The notes below the pieces were generated by a model, which ran no database searches, had not been told where the DNA came from, and worked only from the letters and a program-made list of their open reading frames with translations. From the NCBI GenBank assembly GCA_003142355.1, contig PLMF01000202.1, forward strand, positions 9,932-24,812: a stretch of DNA of 14,881 bases, read 5' to 3'. Position numbers and translations under genes: made by a program. Source of the DNA: Bryobacterales bacterium (GTDB lineage: Bacteria > Acidobacteriota > Terriglobia > Bryobacterales > Bryobacteraceae). This document shows, in pieces, positions 1-6,862 of the stretch (position 1 is its first letter; each line of letters begins with the position of its first letter).

Positions 1-149
1 TCGCGCCGGTGGAAATTCAGGTGGCGCGCGGACGCACCATCACCCAGTGGGTAAGGTCCGCCACCGACCCGGTCACCTTCACCGTGGCGCTCACCCAGCC
101 GCCGCTAAAGGTGGCTCTGGACCCGCGCTACGCCATCCTGCGCCGGTAG
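1..149 (+). CDS. C-terminal tail of a truncated gene, possibly an M1-family peptidase
   Basis: An open frame entering from the left edge (first full codon at 3) ends at TAG 147-149 and gives 48 residues. The tail has alternating beta-strand character and ends in a PPLKVALDPRYAILRR-like stretch. That layout, a short beta domain with a proline pair and a 'V-x-LDP-x-x-x-ILR' ending, resembles the C-terminal end of acidobacterial M1-type metallopeptidases. The catalytic part is outside the window, so this is a resemblance and not an identification. The stop codon lies inside the 28-bp palindrome at 146-173, which also carries the stop of the convergent gene. The real length and start cannot be judged. 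Confidence 0.5.
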   Translation, partial: APVEIQVARGRTITQWVRSATDPVTFTVALTQPPLKVALDPRYAILRR

Positions 150-173
150 GGGCCGGGCATGCCCGGCCCCTAC
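146..173. terminator. 28-bp perfect palindrome between convergent genes (likely bidirectional terminator or REP-like element)
   Basis: The half-site GTAGGGGCCGGGCA is followed immediately by its exact reverse complement, giving 28 bp of perfect dyad symmetry without a spacer. TAG 147-149 ends the rightward gene and, on the other strand, TAG 172-170 ends the leftward gene, so both stop codons sit symmetrically in the arms. The RNA would form a very stable hairpin from either strand. A short T-rich stretch (CTTCGTTT) follows on the plus side, but there is no clean U-tract. A terminator function is inferred from position and symmetry. Confidence 0.6.
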
Positions 174-661
174 TTCGTTTCCGATAAATCGAAAACCTTG
201 CCATCGACTTCTTCAATCCGCACCAGCAGGCGTTTGCGCGCCTCGAGCTTCGATTCCGGCACTTCGAACCGCACGGCCACCATGCGGTCCCAGGAATTGT
301 GCGGCGGGATTGTGTCCCGCATGAGCAAGGTGTCGTTGAACTTCTGCCCGAGCAGCGGAATCACCTGAAAAAGCTGCCTGGCGTCCACTTCGGAAACGGT
401 CTGGCCCTCCGACTCGGCGCCCGAGTTATCTTCCATCGCCACCGTGACCTTCCGTACCACGAACGGATAGTCCGCCGGGTTGGATACACGGAAATCCAAC
501 ACCGCCACGGCGCTGGCTTCGTCGAGCGGCGCAGTGCGGACTTTGAGGACCTTCCCCGGCAAGTCGACGTACGCCCCGCGCTGCATATGGACCACCCACA
601 AGGCTACAATCGCGACGCAAACGATTCCGATGCCAAACGCAATCAAGAAGTTCTTGCTCAT
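170..661 (-). CDS. Membrane-anchored protein of unknown function, 163 aa
   Basis: I do not recognise a named family. Residues about 4-26 form one hydrophobic helix (FLIAFGIGIVCVAIVALWVV) after a short basic start, so the protein is probably a signal-anchored membrane protein with the rest outside the cytoplasm. Residues about 35-160 are predicted beta-rich ('AVAVLDFRVSNPADYPFVVR', then a late VRFEVPE strand). This resembles immunoglobulin-like or LEA14-like folds, where a 'V.NP..YP..V' pattern is common; that is only a fold-level guess. The ATG is 2 bp after the stop of the isomerase-like gene, so the two are probably co-transcribed and translationally coupled. The stop lies in the 146-173 palindrome. 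Confidence 0.75.
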   Translation of the reverse strand: MSKNFLIAFGIGIVCVAIVALWVVHMQRGAYVDLPGKVLKVRTAPLDEASAVAVLDFRVSNPADYPFVVRKVTVAMEDNSGAESEGQTVSEVDARQLFQVIPLLGQKFNDTLLMRDTIPPHNSWDRMVAVRFEVPESKLEARKRLLVRIEEVDGKVFDLSETK

Positions 662-663
662 AT

Positions 664-1584
664 TCAGATTTCACCCACGAGGTGCATGATCTCGTCCATG
701 GACTTGTGCGCGGCGGCAATGAGAGTGCCGTCGAAAATGTGCGTCTCCAGTGCGATTTTGCCCGTGTAGCCGTCCTTGTCCAGTGCCAGCATGATGGCCT
801 TCCAGTCTTCTTTCTCGGGGCTGTCGGGCATCACCCCCTTGGCCTTCACCTGGACGTTGAGGAGGCGCTTCTTCGGCAGCAGCGCATACCCGTCGGGGTA
901 CGACGTTTCGCGGCCGTAGGCGTTGTGCGGGTCCCAGTTCATCCCCACCCACTTGGAGCCAATGACATTCATGATGTCCGCCAGCTCCGCGGAAGTGGCC
1001 ACGTTCTGCGAGGCTTCGTTTTCGATGAGCAGGTAGATCTTCTCCCTTTCGGCCGCCAGCGCCATCTCGCCCAGCACCTCCGCGATCCGCGGAAACATGG
1101 TTCTTGGGTCGTCGACGCGCGAACCCGTGAAGATCCGCACCTTGTCCGCGCCCATGATCTGGGCGCAGCGGAGCGCTTTTTGCAGGTCCTCGCCGCGGCG
1201 GTCCCAGAGCGCACTCTCGGCCGCCAGGCGTTTTTCGCGCGCGGCCGGTTCTTCCTGCCTTCGGCGCACTGGCTGGCTCCCCGGCCAGCCGAACTTCAGC
1301 AGGCTGGTGTTGACGAACGAGACCTTGAGACCCTCGTTCCGGAACCTCACGGCATCCACCTTGATCTCCGGCTCGCTCAGCGAGAAATATTCCTTCCGGC
1401 TTCCCGGCGGGTTGCGGATCTCCACAAACCGGAGCCCGTATCGATGCGCGAACGCGATGGCTTCGTCGGTGGACAAGCCAATCTCGTCGGTGATGGCGCT
1501 GATGCGCGATTTGTCCATGCGGCTTCGCGCCCACAGAGTGGACGCGCACGCCGCTCCAGCAGCCAGAAGCTCACGCCTGGTCAT
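664..1584 (-). CDS. Tat-exported sugar phosphate isomerase/epimerase-like TIM-barrel protein, 306 aa
   Basis: This belongs to the xylose-isomerase-like / AP-endonuclease-2 TIM-barrel superfamily, whose members isomerise or epimerise sugars at a metal centre. The N terminus MTRRELLAAGAACA has a twin arginine followed by a short hydrophobic stretch, typical of a Tat signal, so it probably acts in the periplasm. Barrel landmarks are VEIRN (about 54-58), IFTG (151-154), LIENEA (186-191, E188), WDPHNAY (217-223, D218 and H220) and IALETH (277-282, E280). The strand that often supplies a histidine ligand reads NVQVKAKG (243-250), with lysines instead. Substrate is unknown. The start ATG at 1582-1584 has no clear Shine-Dalgarno; TACAAT lies 6 nt upstream, suggesting a leaderless transcript. 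The downstream gene begins 2 bp after the stop. Confidence 0.85.
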   Translation of the reverse strand: MTRRELLAAGAACASTLWARSRMDKSRISAITDEIGLSTDEAIAFAHRYGLRFVEIRNPPGSRKEYFSLSEPEIKVDAVRFRNEGLKVSFVNTSLLKFGWPGSQPVRRRQEEPAAREKRLAAESALWDRRGEDLQKALRCAQIMGADKVRIFTGSRVDDPRTMFPRIAEVLGEMALAAEREKIYLLIENEASQNVATSAELADIMNVIGSKWVGMNWDPHNAYGRETSYPDGYALLPKKRLLNVQVKAKGVMPDSPEKEDWKAIMLALDKDGYTGKIALETHIFDGTLIAAAHKSMDEIMHLVGEI

Positions 1585-1590
1585 AAGACG

Positions 1591-1596
1591 ATTGTA
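1591..1596 (-). promoter_or_regulatory. Putative -10 box (TACAAT) for the isomerase-like gene
   Basis: On the minus strand TACAAT ends 6 nt before the ATG at 1584. TTGCCC at 1618-1613 lies 16 bp upstream and matches 4 of 6 bases of a sigma-70 -35 box. With this spacing transcription would start at or next to the ATG. No ribosome binding site is visible. This is sequence pattern only. Confidence 0.35.
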
Positions 1597-1612
1597 GAGC
1601 TTCTTTGCGACC

Positions 1613-1632
1613 GGGCAAGCTAAAGCATGCCC
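1613..1632. terminator. Imperfect palindrome after the TetR-type gene (hairpin, weak terminator candidate)
   Basis: GGGCA-A-GCT-AA-AGC-A-TGCCC is symmetric over 20 bp, with one internal A/A mismatch and a 2-nt loop. It directly follows and touches the TAG (1634-1632) of the TetR-type gene on the minus strand. There is no U-tract. It resembles the 146-173 element in abutting a stop codon and containing a GGGCATGC core, so it may be a decayed intergenic repeat instead of a terminator. It also overlaps the -35 candidate of the downstream gene. Confidence 0.35.
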
Positions 1633-2384
1633 TACCTGGCAGTCTTCAACAGCGCGGCCATGCCTTCGAACACGAGTTCGAGGCCGTCTTCGAATGCGGC
1701 GTCGCTGGCGGGCGGCCCGTCGCTCTCCCGGAACAGACGCTCGATATTGGGGAGCGCGCCGGTGGCGATAAGCCGGCGTATGTAGGGCGGCACGGCCTTG
1801 CTCTTACCGTGCCGCGCCCGCCGCAGCGCTTCCGCCTCGGACAGTTCCAGCATGACGAAACCCAGGGTGTAGACGTACAACGAGAAGACCATCCGGTGCA
1901 TGGTTGCGATATCGAGCCCCAGACCGGCGACAGCCGCCAGCGAGAATTCGAATTGTGCGAGGCGATGCGGGCCGAATGCCGGACGGCTGTGGAGGAGGCC
2001 AACCAGCCAGGGGCGCCGCTTCAAGCAGGCGCGCGTCTCTACCCCTATGGTATGCAGATCTGCCCGCCAGTCGCCCGACGGCCGCCCGGGCAGCGCCACG
2101 CCGCCCATGGCGGCGTCGAGCAGCAGATCGAGCAGGTCGGCCTTGCTCGGCACGTAATGGTAGAGCGACATCACTCCGGAGCCGAGTTGGGAGGCGAGGC
2201 TCCGCATGGAGATCTTCTCCACCCCCACGCGGTCCGCCAGCCTGGTGGCGGCGCGGACGATGCGCGCGACCGCGATGGAGGGCGGCTCGCCGAGGCGCTC
2301 CCAAATCGGCGGGCCGCAACTGGACACTTTGCGCGGGGCCGTCTTCTTGCGGGGTGTTGCGCTACTAATGCCCTTTAAACGCAC
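1632..2384 (-). CDS. TetR-family transcriptional regulator (tetracycline-repressor-type C-terminal domain)
   Basis: This is a one-component repressor, divergent from the RND efflux operon and its probable local regulator. With the GTG start at 2384 it has 250 residues. Residues 1-35 are a basic tail, about 40-58 is the first helix of the N-terminal domain, and the recognition region ISMRSLASQLGSGVMSLYHYVPSKADLL lies at about 58-85. The 'GxMSLYxYVPxKxxLL' form is typical of regulators with the TetR_C_1 all-alpha ligand-binding domain, here residues about 110-245. The frame stays open to an ATG at 2438, but that start would overlap the ATG of the divergent adaptor gene and run through the only plausible promoter. 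I prefer GTG 2384, with TATAAT 9 nt upstream; GTG at 2327 is another option. The ligand is unknown. Confidence 0.85.
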   Translation of the reverse strand: MRLKGISSATPRKKTAPRKVSSCGPPIWERLGEPPSIAVARIVRAATRLADRVGVEKISMRSLASQLGSGVMSLYHYVPSKADLLDLLLDAAMGGVALPGRPSGDWRADLHTIGVETRACLKRRPWLVGLLHSRPAFGPHRLAQFEFSLAAVAGLGLDIATMHRMVFSLYVYTLGFVMLELSEAEALRRARHGKSKAVPPYIRRLIATGALPNIERLFRESDGPPASDAAFEDGLELVFEGMAALLKTAR

Positions 2385-2410
2385 ACTAATCGAATTATAG
2401 TACAATGTAC
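2374..2410. promoter_or_regulatory. Divergent promoter/operator region between the TetR-type gene and the RND operon
   Basis: This is a short AT-rich island in a GC-rich region. On the minus strand TATAAT (2399-2394) sits 9 nt before the GTG start of the regulator gene. On the plus strand TTTAAA (2374-2379), 16 bp of spacer and TATAGT (2396-2401) form a plausible promoter for the efflux operon. The dyad GTAC-AAT-GTAC (2400-2410) abuts both -10 boxes and is a candidate operator. A repressor bound here could block both directions. The assignment rests on pattern and gene arrangement only. Confidence 0.45.
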
Positions 2411-2436
2411 GAGACGGCGCTTTTTCACGACCAACC

Positions 2437-3696
2437 ATGACAAACCCTGGACGAGCTTTCTTCTATTTCATTCCGGCCCTGGCGCTGCTGTCGCTGGCCG
2501 CCGGCGGCTGCCGCCAGCAGACCGCCCCCGCAGCCATGGGACGGATGGCTCCGGAAGTCAGCGTCACACCGGTCGAGCAGCGGGACGTGCCGGTGATGGG
2601 CGATTGGGTAGCCACGCTCGACGGCTACGTGAACGCACAGATTCAGCCGCAGGTGTCCGGCTATCTGATCAAGCAGAATTACCAGGAAGGTTCGTTTGTG
2701 CGCCAGGGGGAGGTGCTGTTCGAGATCGATCCGCGTCCGTTCCAGGCGGTGCTCGACCAGGCCCGGGGCTCGCTGGCGCAGGCGCGAGGCTTGTTGGCGC
2801 AGACGCAAGGCTCGTTGGCGCAGGCCACGGCGCAACTGGAGTTGGCCCAGATCAACGTCCGCCGCGACACGCCGCTGGCCAAGGCGCGCGCCATCGCGCA
2901 GAGCCAGTTGGATAGCGAGACGCAGGCGCAGAAAGCCGCGGAAGCGAACATTCTGACCTCCCAGGCCGGCACCGTGACCGCCCAGGCCGCTATCGAGACC
3001 GCGCAGGCCGCCATCCGGACCGCCGAGCTCAACCTGGAATTCACCAAGGTGCACGCCTTGGTGGACGGCATCGCCGGCATCGCGGCGGTTCAGATCGGCA
3101 ATCTGGTGGGCCCCTCGACAGTGCTCACCACGGTTTCGAAAGTGGATCCGATCAAGGTGTACTTCCCCATCACCGAGCAGGAATACCTGCATGTGTCGGG
3201 GCTCTCGAAATCGGGGCGCGGCGACGGCTGGCTGCGGCGCGCGGTCCCCATCCCGCTCAAGCTCACGCTCTCGGACGGCAGCGTGTATCCGCAAACCGGG
3301 CACGTCGTGTTCACGGACCGGGGGGTGGATTCGCAGACCGGAACGATCCGCATCGTGGCGGCGTTTCCGAATCCCGGGAATATCCTGCGTCCGGGCCAGT
3401 TCGGACGCGTGAGCGCGGTGAAGGAAACCATGCGCGGCGCGCTGGTGGTTCCGCAGCGGGCGGTTTCGAATTTCCAGGGGCAGTATCAGGTGGCCGTGGT
3501 CGGGACGGATAACAAGGTTTCGGTACGCAACGTGACGGTGGGTCCGCGGGTGGGCTCGTTGTGGGTGATCGAGAGCGGCGTGGCTGCCGGCGACCGTGTA
3601 GTTACGGAAGGAACGGCGAAGGCGCCCGACGGCGCGACAGTGGTCCCCAAGGCGGCAGCCGCGGCCGAAACCGCCGGGCAGCCGAAGGGAAACTGA
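2437..3696 (+). CDS. RND efflux periplasmic adaptor (membrane fusion protein, AcrA/MexA type), lipoprotein
   Basis: The adaptor links the inner-membrane RND pump to the outer-membrane channel. Residues 1-24 are a lipoprotein signal with a lipobox-like AAGG-C, so Cys25 is the probable lipidation site. Next come the barrel-sandwich start (QPQVSGYLIKQNYQEGSFVRQGEVLFEIDPRPF, about 70-102), a long alpha hairpin (about 105-205) made of heptads such as GSLAQAR and TAQAAIE, the returning half of the lipoyl-like domain (about 205-230), a beta-barrel domain (YFPITEQEY onward) and a membrane-proximal domain ending in VVTEGTAKAPDGATVVP. At 419 aa it is of usual length. No Shine-Dalgarno is evident before ATG 2437; transcription probably starts near 2408. 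The pump gene follows after 1 bp. The name acrA/mexA would be by analogy only. Confidence 0.93.
   Translation: MTNPGRAFFYFIPALALLSLAAGGCRQQTAPAAMGRMAPEVSVTPVEQRDVPVMGDWVATLDGYVNAQIQPQVSGYLIKQNYQEGSFVRQGEVLFEIDPRPFQAVLDQARGSLAQARGLLAQTQGSLAQATAQLELAQINVRRDTPLAKARAIAQSQLDSETQAQKAAEANILTSQAGTVTAQAAIETAQAAIRTAELNLEFTKVHALVDGIAGIAAVQIGNLVGPSTVLTTVSKVDPIKVYFPITEQEYLHVSGLSKSGRGDGWLRRAVPIPLKLTLSDGSVYPQTGHVVFTDRGVDSQTGTIRIVAAFPNPGNILRPGQFGRVSAVKETMRGALVVPQRAVSNFQGQYQVAVVGTDNKVSVRNVTVGPRVGSLWVIESGVAAGDRVVTEGTAKAPDGATVVPKAAAAAETAGQPKGN
2767..2829 (+). repeat. Three tandem 21-bp repeats in the adaptor hairpin
   Basis: Units 2767-2787, 2788-2808 and 2809-2829 are in frame and encode GSLAQAR, GLLAQTQ and GSLAQAT. 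Each unit is one coiled-coil heptad of the adaptor's alpha hairpin. The first and third units share GGCTCG(C/T)TGGCGCAGG. Confidence 0.8.
2977..3039 (+). repeat. Second heptad-coding 21-bp repeat block in the adaptor hairpin
   Basis: Units 2977-2997, 2998-3018 and a diverged 3019-3039 encode TAQAAIE, TAQAAIR and TAELNLE. They lie in the returning helix of the hairpin and mirror the block at 2767-2829, as expected for an antiparallel coiled coil of matching length. Confidence 0.7.
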
Positions 3697-3697
3697 C

Positions 3698-6600
3698 ATG
3701 GCGAGATTTTTCATCAACCGCCCCATCGTGGCGATGGTGATCGCCATCATGACGGTGATCATCGGCGCCGTCTCGCTGGTCCAGTTGCCGACGGCGCAGT
3801 TCCCCGAGATCGTGCCGCCGGAAGTGATGGTTCGCGCCACGTTCCCGGGCGCCGACTCGCGCACGCTCGAGCAATCCGTCGCCACGCCGCTGGAGCAGCA
3901 GCTCATCGGCGTGGACAACATGAATTACATGTATTCGATCAACTCCAACGCCGGTTCCACCACGATCACGGTGAACTTCGACGTGAAAACCGATCCGAAT
4001 ACGGACCAGGTGCTGACGCAGTTGCGCACCTCGCAAGCCCAATCGCAGTTGCCGGCCGAAGTGAACGCGGCGGGGCTGATGGTTCAGAAATCGCTCTCCT
4101 CGCCGCTGCTGATGATGGCGCTGTATTCGCCGCACGGAACCTACAACTCCTCGTTCATGTCCAACTACGCCTACATCAACCTGGCGGACGAGTTGGCGCG
4201 AGTGCCGGGCATCGCGCGGGTCCAAATCTTCGGCGCCGGCCAGTACGCCATGCGCATCTGGGTAAAGCCGGACAAGCTGGCCAAGCTGGGCGTGACGGTT
4301 CCACAGATCGTCGGCGCCATCAAGACGCAGAGCACGGTGAATCCGGCCGGGCAGATCGGCGGCGAGCCGGTTCCCTCCGGACAGGAGTTTACCTACACGG
4401 TGCGCACCAAGGGGCGGCTCACCAGCCCCGAGGAGTTCGGCGACATCGTTCTGCGCGTGGAGGCGGACGGTTCCAGCCTGCGGCTGAAGGACGTCGCGCG
4501 GGTCGAACTGGGAGCGCAATCCTACGGCGTCTCCAGCCGCTTCAACGGGGAGCCCGCGGCCAATATGGCCGTCTACCAGTTGCCGGGTTCGAACGCCGTG
4601 GCGGGCGCCGCGGCGGTGCGCGCGCGGCTGGACGAGTTGAAGAAGCGTTTCCCCAAGGACCTCGACTATAGGGTAGCGATCGATACCACCCGCGCGGTGC
4701 GGTCCGGCATTGCGGAAATCGAGTGGACGCTGGTCATAGCGCTGGCGCTGGTGGTGCTGGTGGTTTACATCTTCCTGCAAAGCTGGCGCGCGACCCTGAT
4801 CCCGATGCTGGCCGTGCCGGTGTCGCTCATCGGGACCTTCGCCATGTTCCCGATTCTCGGATTCTCGATCAACACGCTGTCGCTATTCGGGCTGGTGCTG
4901 GCCATCGGACTGGTGGTGGACGACGCCATCGTAGTGGTCGAGGCCGTCGAGCATCACATGGAAGAAGGAATGACGCCGCACGACGCCGCCTTGCAGGCCA
5001 TGCACGAGGTCTCCGGCCCGGTGGTGGCGATCGCCATCATTCTGGCCGCGGTCTTCGTTCCCACCGTGTTCATCCCGGGCATCACCGGCAGGTTGTACCA
5101 GCAGTTTGCGGTGACCATCGCCATCTCGGTGATCATCTCCGCGTTCAACGCGCTGTCGCTCAGCCCGGCGCTGGCGGCCCTGCTGCTCAAGCCGCGGACC
5201 ACGCGCCGCGGCCCGTTGGGATGGTTCTTCGGATGGTTTAACCGCATCTTCGCGCGCGCCTCCAAGGGCTACATCGACTTCTCCTCCGTGTTGATCCGCA
5301 AGGCGGCGTTCAGCCTGGTGTTCCTGGCGGTGGTGGCCGTGGCGGCGGTCGCCGTGGGACGCCACCTGCCGGCGTCATTCCTGCCGGAAGAGGACCAAGG
5401 CTACTTTCTGGCCGCCCTGCAACTGCCCGACGGCGCTTCGCTCGAGCGCACCAGCAAGGCGGCCCAGAGCATGGAGAAGCTGATACTGAACACCCCGGGA
5501 GTGGAAGGCTGCCAGGCCGTGATCGGCTTCAACCTGCTCAGCGGCGTGGCCAATACATATAGCGCGTTCTTCTTCGTGCCGCTCAAACCGTGGGACGAGC
5601 GGACCCAGCCCGAGGAGAAATACGACGCGATCCGCCGGCACATCGCCGTGGGGCTTTCGAAAATCCGCGAGGGCATAGCGTTCTCCTTCCCGCCGGCCGC
5701 GATTCCCGGCATCGGGACCTTCGGCGGCGTCTCGTTCGTGCTCGAAGACCATTCCGGTGCGGACCAGGAGTTCCTGACCGCCAACGTGGGCAAGTTCCTC
5801 GCGGCGGCCAGAAAGCGGCCTGAACTCAGCTCCGTCACCACCACCTATCTGCCCACTGTCCCGCAGATCTACGCCGACGTGGACCGCGAGAAGGTGATGC
5901 GCCAGGGCGTCGACATCGGCGACGTGTACACCACCATGCAAACGTTCATGGGCGGCTTCCTGGTGAACTACTTCAACCTGTACGGCCGGCAGTGGCAGGT
6001 GTATGTCGCCGCCGAGGGCGAATACCGGACGCGCCCGGAAGACATCGGCCAATTCTACGTAACCGGCAACCGCGGCAGCATGGTGCCGCTGGGCTCGGTG
6101 ATCAACACCAGGACCATTCTGGCGCCCGAGTTCTCGCTCCGGTACAACGAGTACCAGGCGGCGCAGATCAACGCATCCGCCAATCCCGGATTCAGTTCCG
6201 GCCAGGCCCGCAAGGCGCTCGAAGACGTCTTCGACCAGACCATGCCGCGCGAAATGGGCTACGACTACCAGGGCATGTCGTTCCAGGAGCAGAAGGCCGA
6301 GCGCGGGGTATCCTCCACGGCCATCTTCAGTCTGTCGCTGCTGTTCGTATTCCTGATTCTGGCGGCGCTTTACGAAAGCTGGTCGCTGCCCATGAGCGTG
6401 CTGCTGGGGGTGCCGATCGCCGTCTTCGGCTCCTATATGACGCTGTATCTCCGCAACTTTGAGAACGACGTGTACACGCAGATCGGACTGATCATGCTGA
6501 TCGGGCTTTCGGCCAAGAACGCCATCCTGATTGTGGAGTTTGCCAAGGCCGAATACGAGAAGGGGGGCAAGACGGTGGCTGAGGCGGCGCTCACCGGCGC

Positions 6601-6862
6601 GCGCATCCGCCTCCGCCCCATCCTGATGACTTCCTTCGCGTTCATCTTCGGCTGCATTCCGCTGTGGACCGCTTCGGGCGCGGGCGCCAATTCGCGCCGC
6701 ATCCTGGGCACGGTGGTGATCGGCGGCATGCTGGCCGCCACCCTGATCGCCATTTTCCTGATCCCGGTGACGTTCGACGTGATCGAGACGCTGTCGCTGA
6801 AACTGCGCAAGAAGCATCCGGTGCCACCGCCGAACGCCGGCCTTCCCCAGGAGGGAGCATGA
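3698..6862 (+). CDS. RND multidrug efflux pump, HAE1 family (AcrB/MexB-like), 1054 aa
   Basis: This is the inner-membrane proton-driven pump of the tripartite system. It has full length for the HAE1 family. The first membrane helix is FFINRPIVAMVIAIMTVIIG (4-23). The large periplasmic loop follows at about 30-335. TM4 carries the proton-relay pair D408-D409 in GLVVDDAIVVVE, and TM10 carries K940 in GLSAKNAILIVEFAK, at the same numbers as in E. coli AcrB, so the pump looks functional. The second periplasmic loop is about 560-870. AAGGGA (3685-3690), 7 nt before the ATG, is a good ribosome binding site, and only 1 bp separates it from the adaptor stop. Substrates cannot be read from sequence. 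Confidence 0.96.
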   Translation: MARFFINRPIVAMVIAIMTVIIGAVSLVQLPTAQFPEIVPPEVMVRATFPGADSRTLEQSVATPLEQQLIGVDNMNYMYSINSNAGSTTITVNFDVKTDPNTDQVLTQLRTSQAQSQLPAEVNAAGLMVQKSLSSPLLMMALYSPHGTYNSSFMSNYAYINLADELARVPGIARVQIFGAGQYAMRIWVKPDKLAKLGVTVPQIVGAIKTQSTVNPAGQIGGEPVPSGQEFTYTVRTKGRLTSPEEFGDIVLRVEADGSSLRLKDVARVELGAQSYGVSSRFNGEPAANMAVYQLPGSNAVAGAAAVRARLDELKKRFPKDLDYRVAIDTTRAVRSGIAEIEWTLVIALALVVLVVYIFLQSWRATLIPMLAVPVSLIGTFAMFPILGFSINTLSLFGLVLAIGLVVDDAIVVVEAVEHHMEEGMTPHDAALQAMHEVSGPVVAIAIILAAVFVPTVFIPGITGRLYQQFAVTIAISVIISAFNALSLSPALAALLLKPRTTRRGPLGWFFGWFNRIFARASKGYIDFSSVLIRKAAFSLVFLAVVAVAAVAVGRHLPASFLPEEDQGYFLAALQLPDGASLERTSKAAQSMEKLILNTPGVEGCQAVIGFNLLSGVANTYSAFFFVPLKPWDERTQPEEKYDAIRRHIAVGLSKIREGIAFSFPPAAIPGIGTFGGVSFVLEDHSGADQEFLTANVGKFLAAARKRPELSSVTTTYLPTVPQIYADVDREKVMRQGVDIGDVYTTMQTFMGGFLVNYFNLYGRQWQVYVAAEGEYRTRPEDIGQFYVTGNRGSMVPLGSVINTRTILAPEFSLRYNEYQAAQINASANPGFSSGQARKALEDVFDQTMPREMGYDYQGMSFQEQKAERGVSSTAIFSLSLLFVFLILAALYESWSLPMSVLLGVPIAVFGSYMTLYLRNFENDVYTQIGLIMLIGLSAKNAILIVEFAKAEYEKGGKTVAEAALTGARIRLRPILMTSFAFIFGCIPLWTASGAGANSRRILGTVVIGGMLAATLIAIFLIPVTFDVIETLSLKLRKKHPVPPPNAGLPQEGA
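6849..6854 (+). promoter_or_regulatory. Shine-Dalgarno AGGAGG deciding the outer-membrane-factor start
   Basis: Two adjacent ATGs, 6859 and 6862, follow this strong site with spacings of 4 and 7 nt. The 7-nt spacing favours the second ATG, which overlaps the pump stop (TGATG). If the first is used the overlap is ATGA and the protein gains one methionine. Confidence 0.7.

Noticed and set aside
2385..2438. Upstream extension of the TetR-type gene to ATG 2438
   Set aside because: It would overlap the start codon of the divergent adaptor gene and include the only plausible promoter and operator sequences.
2425..3921. Long open frame on the minus strand (498 codons)
   Set aside because: It is antisense to the adaptor and pump genes, has low-complexity Arg/His/Gly-rich translation and no recognisable domain; long antisense frames are expected in GC-rich DNA.
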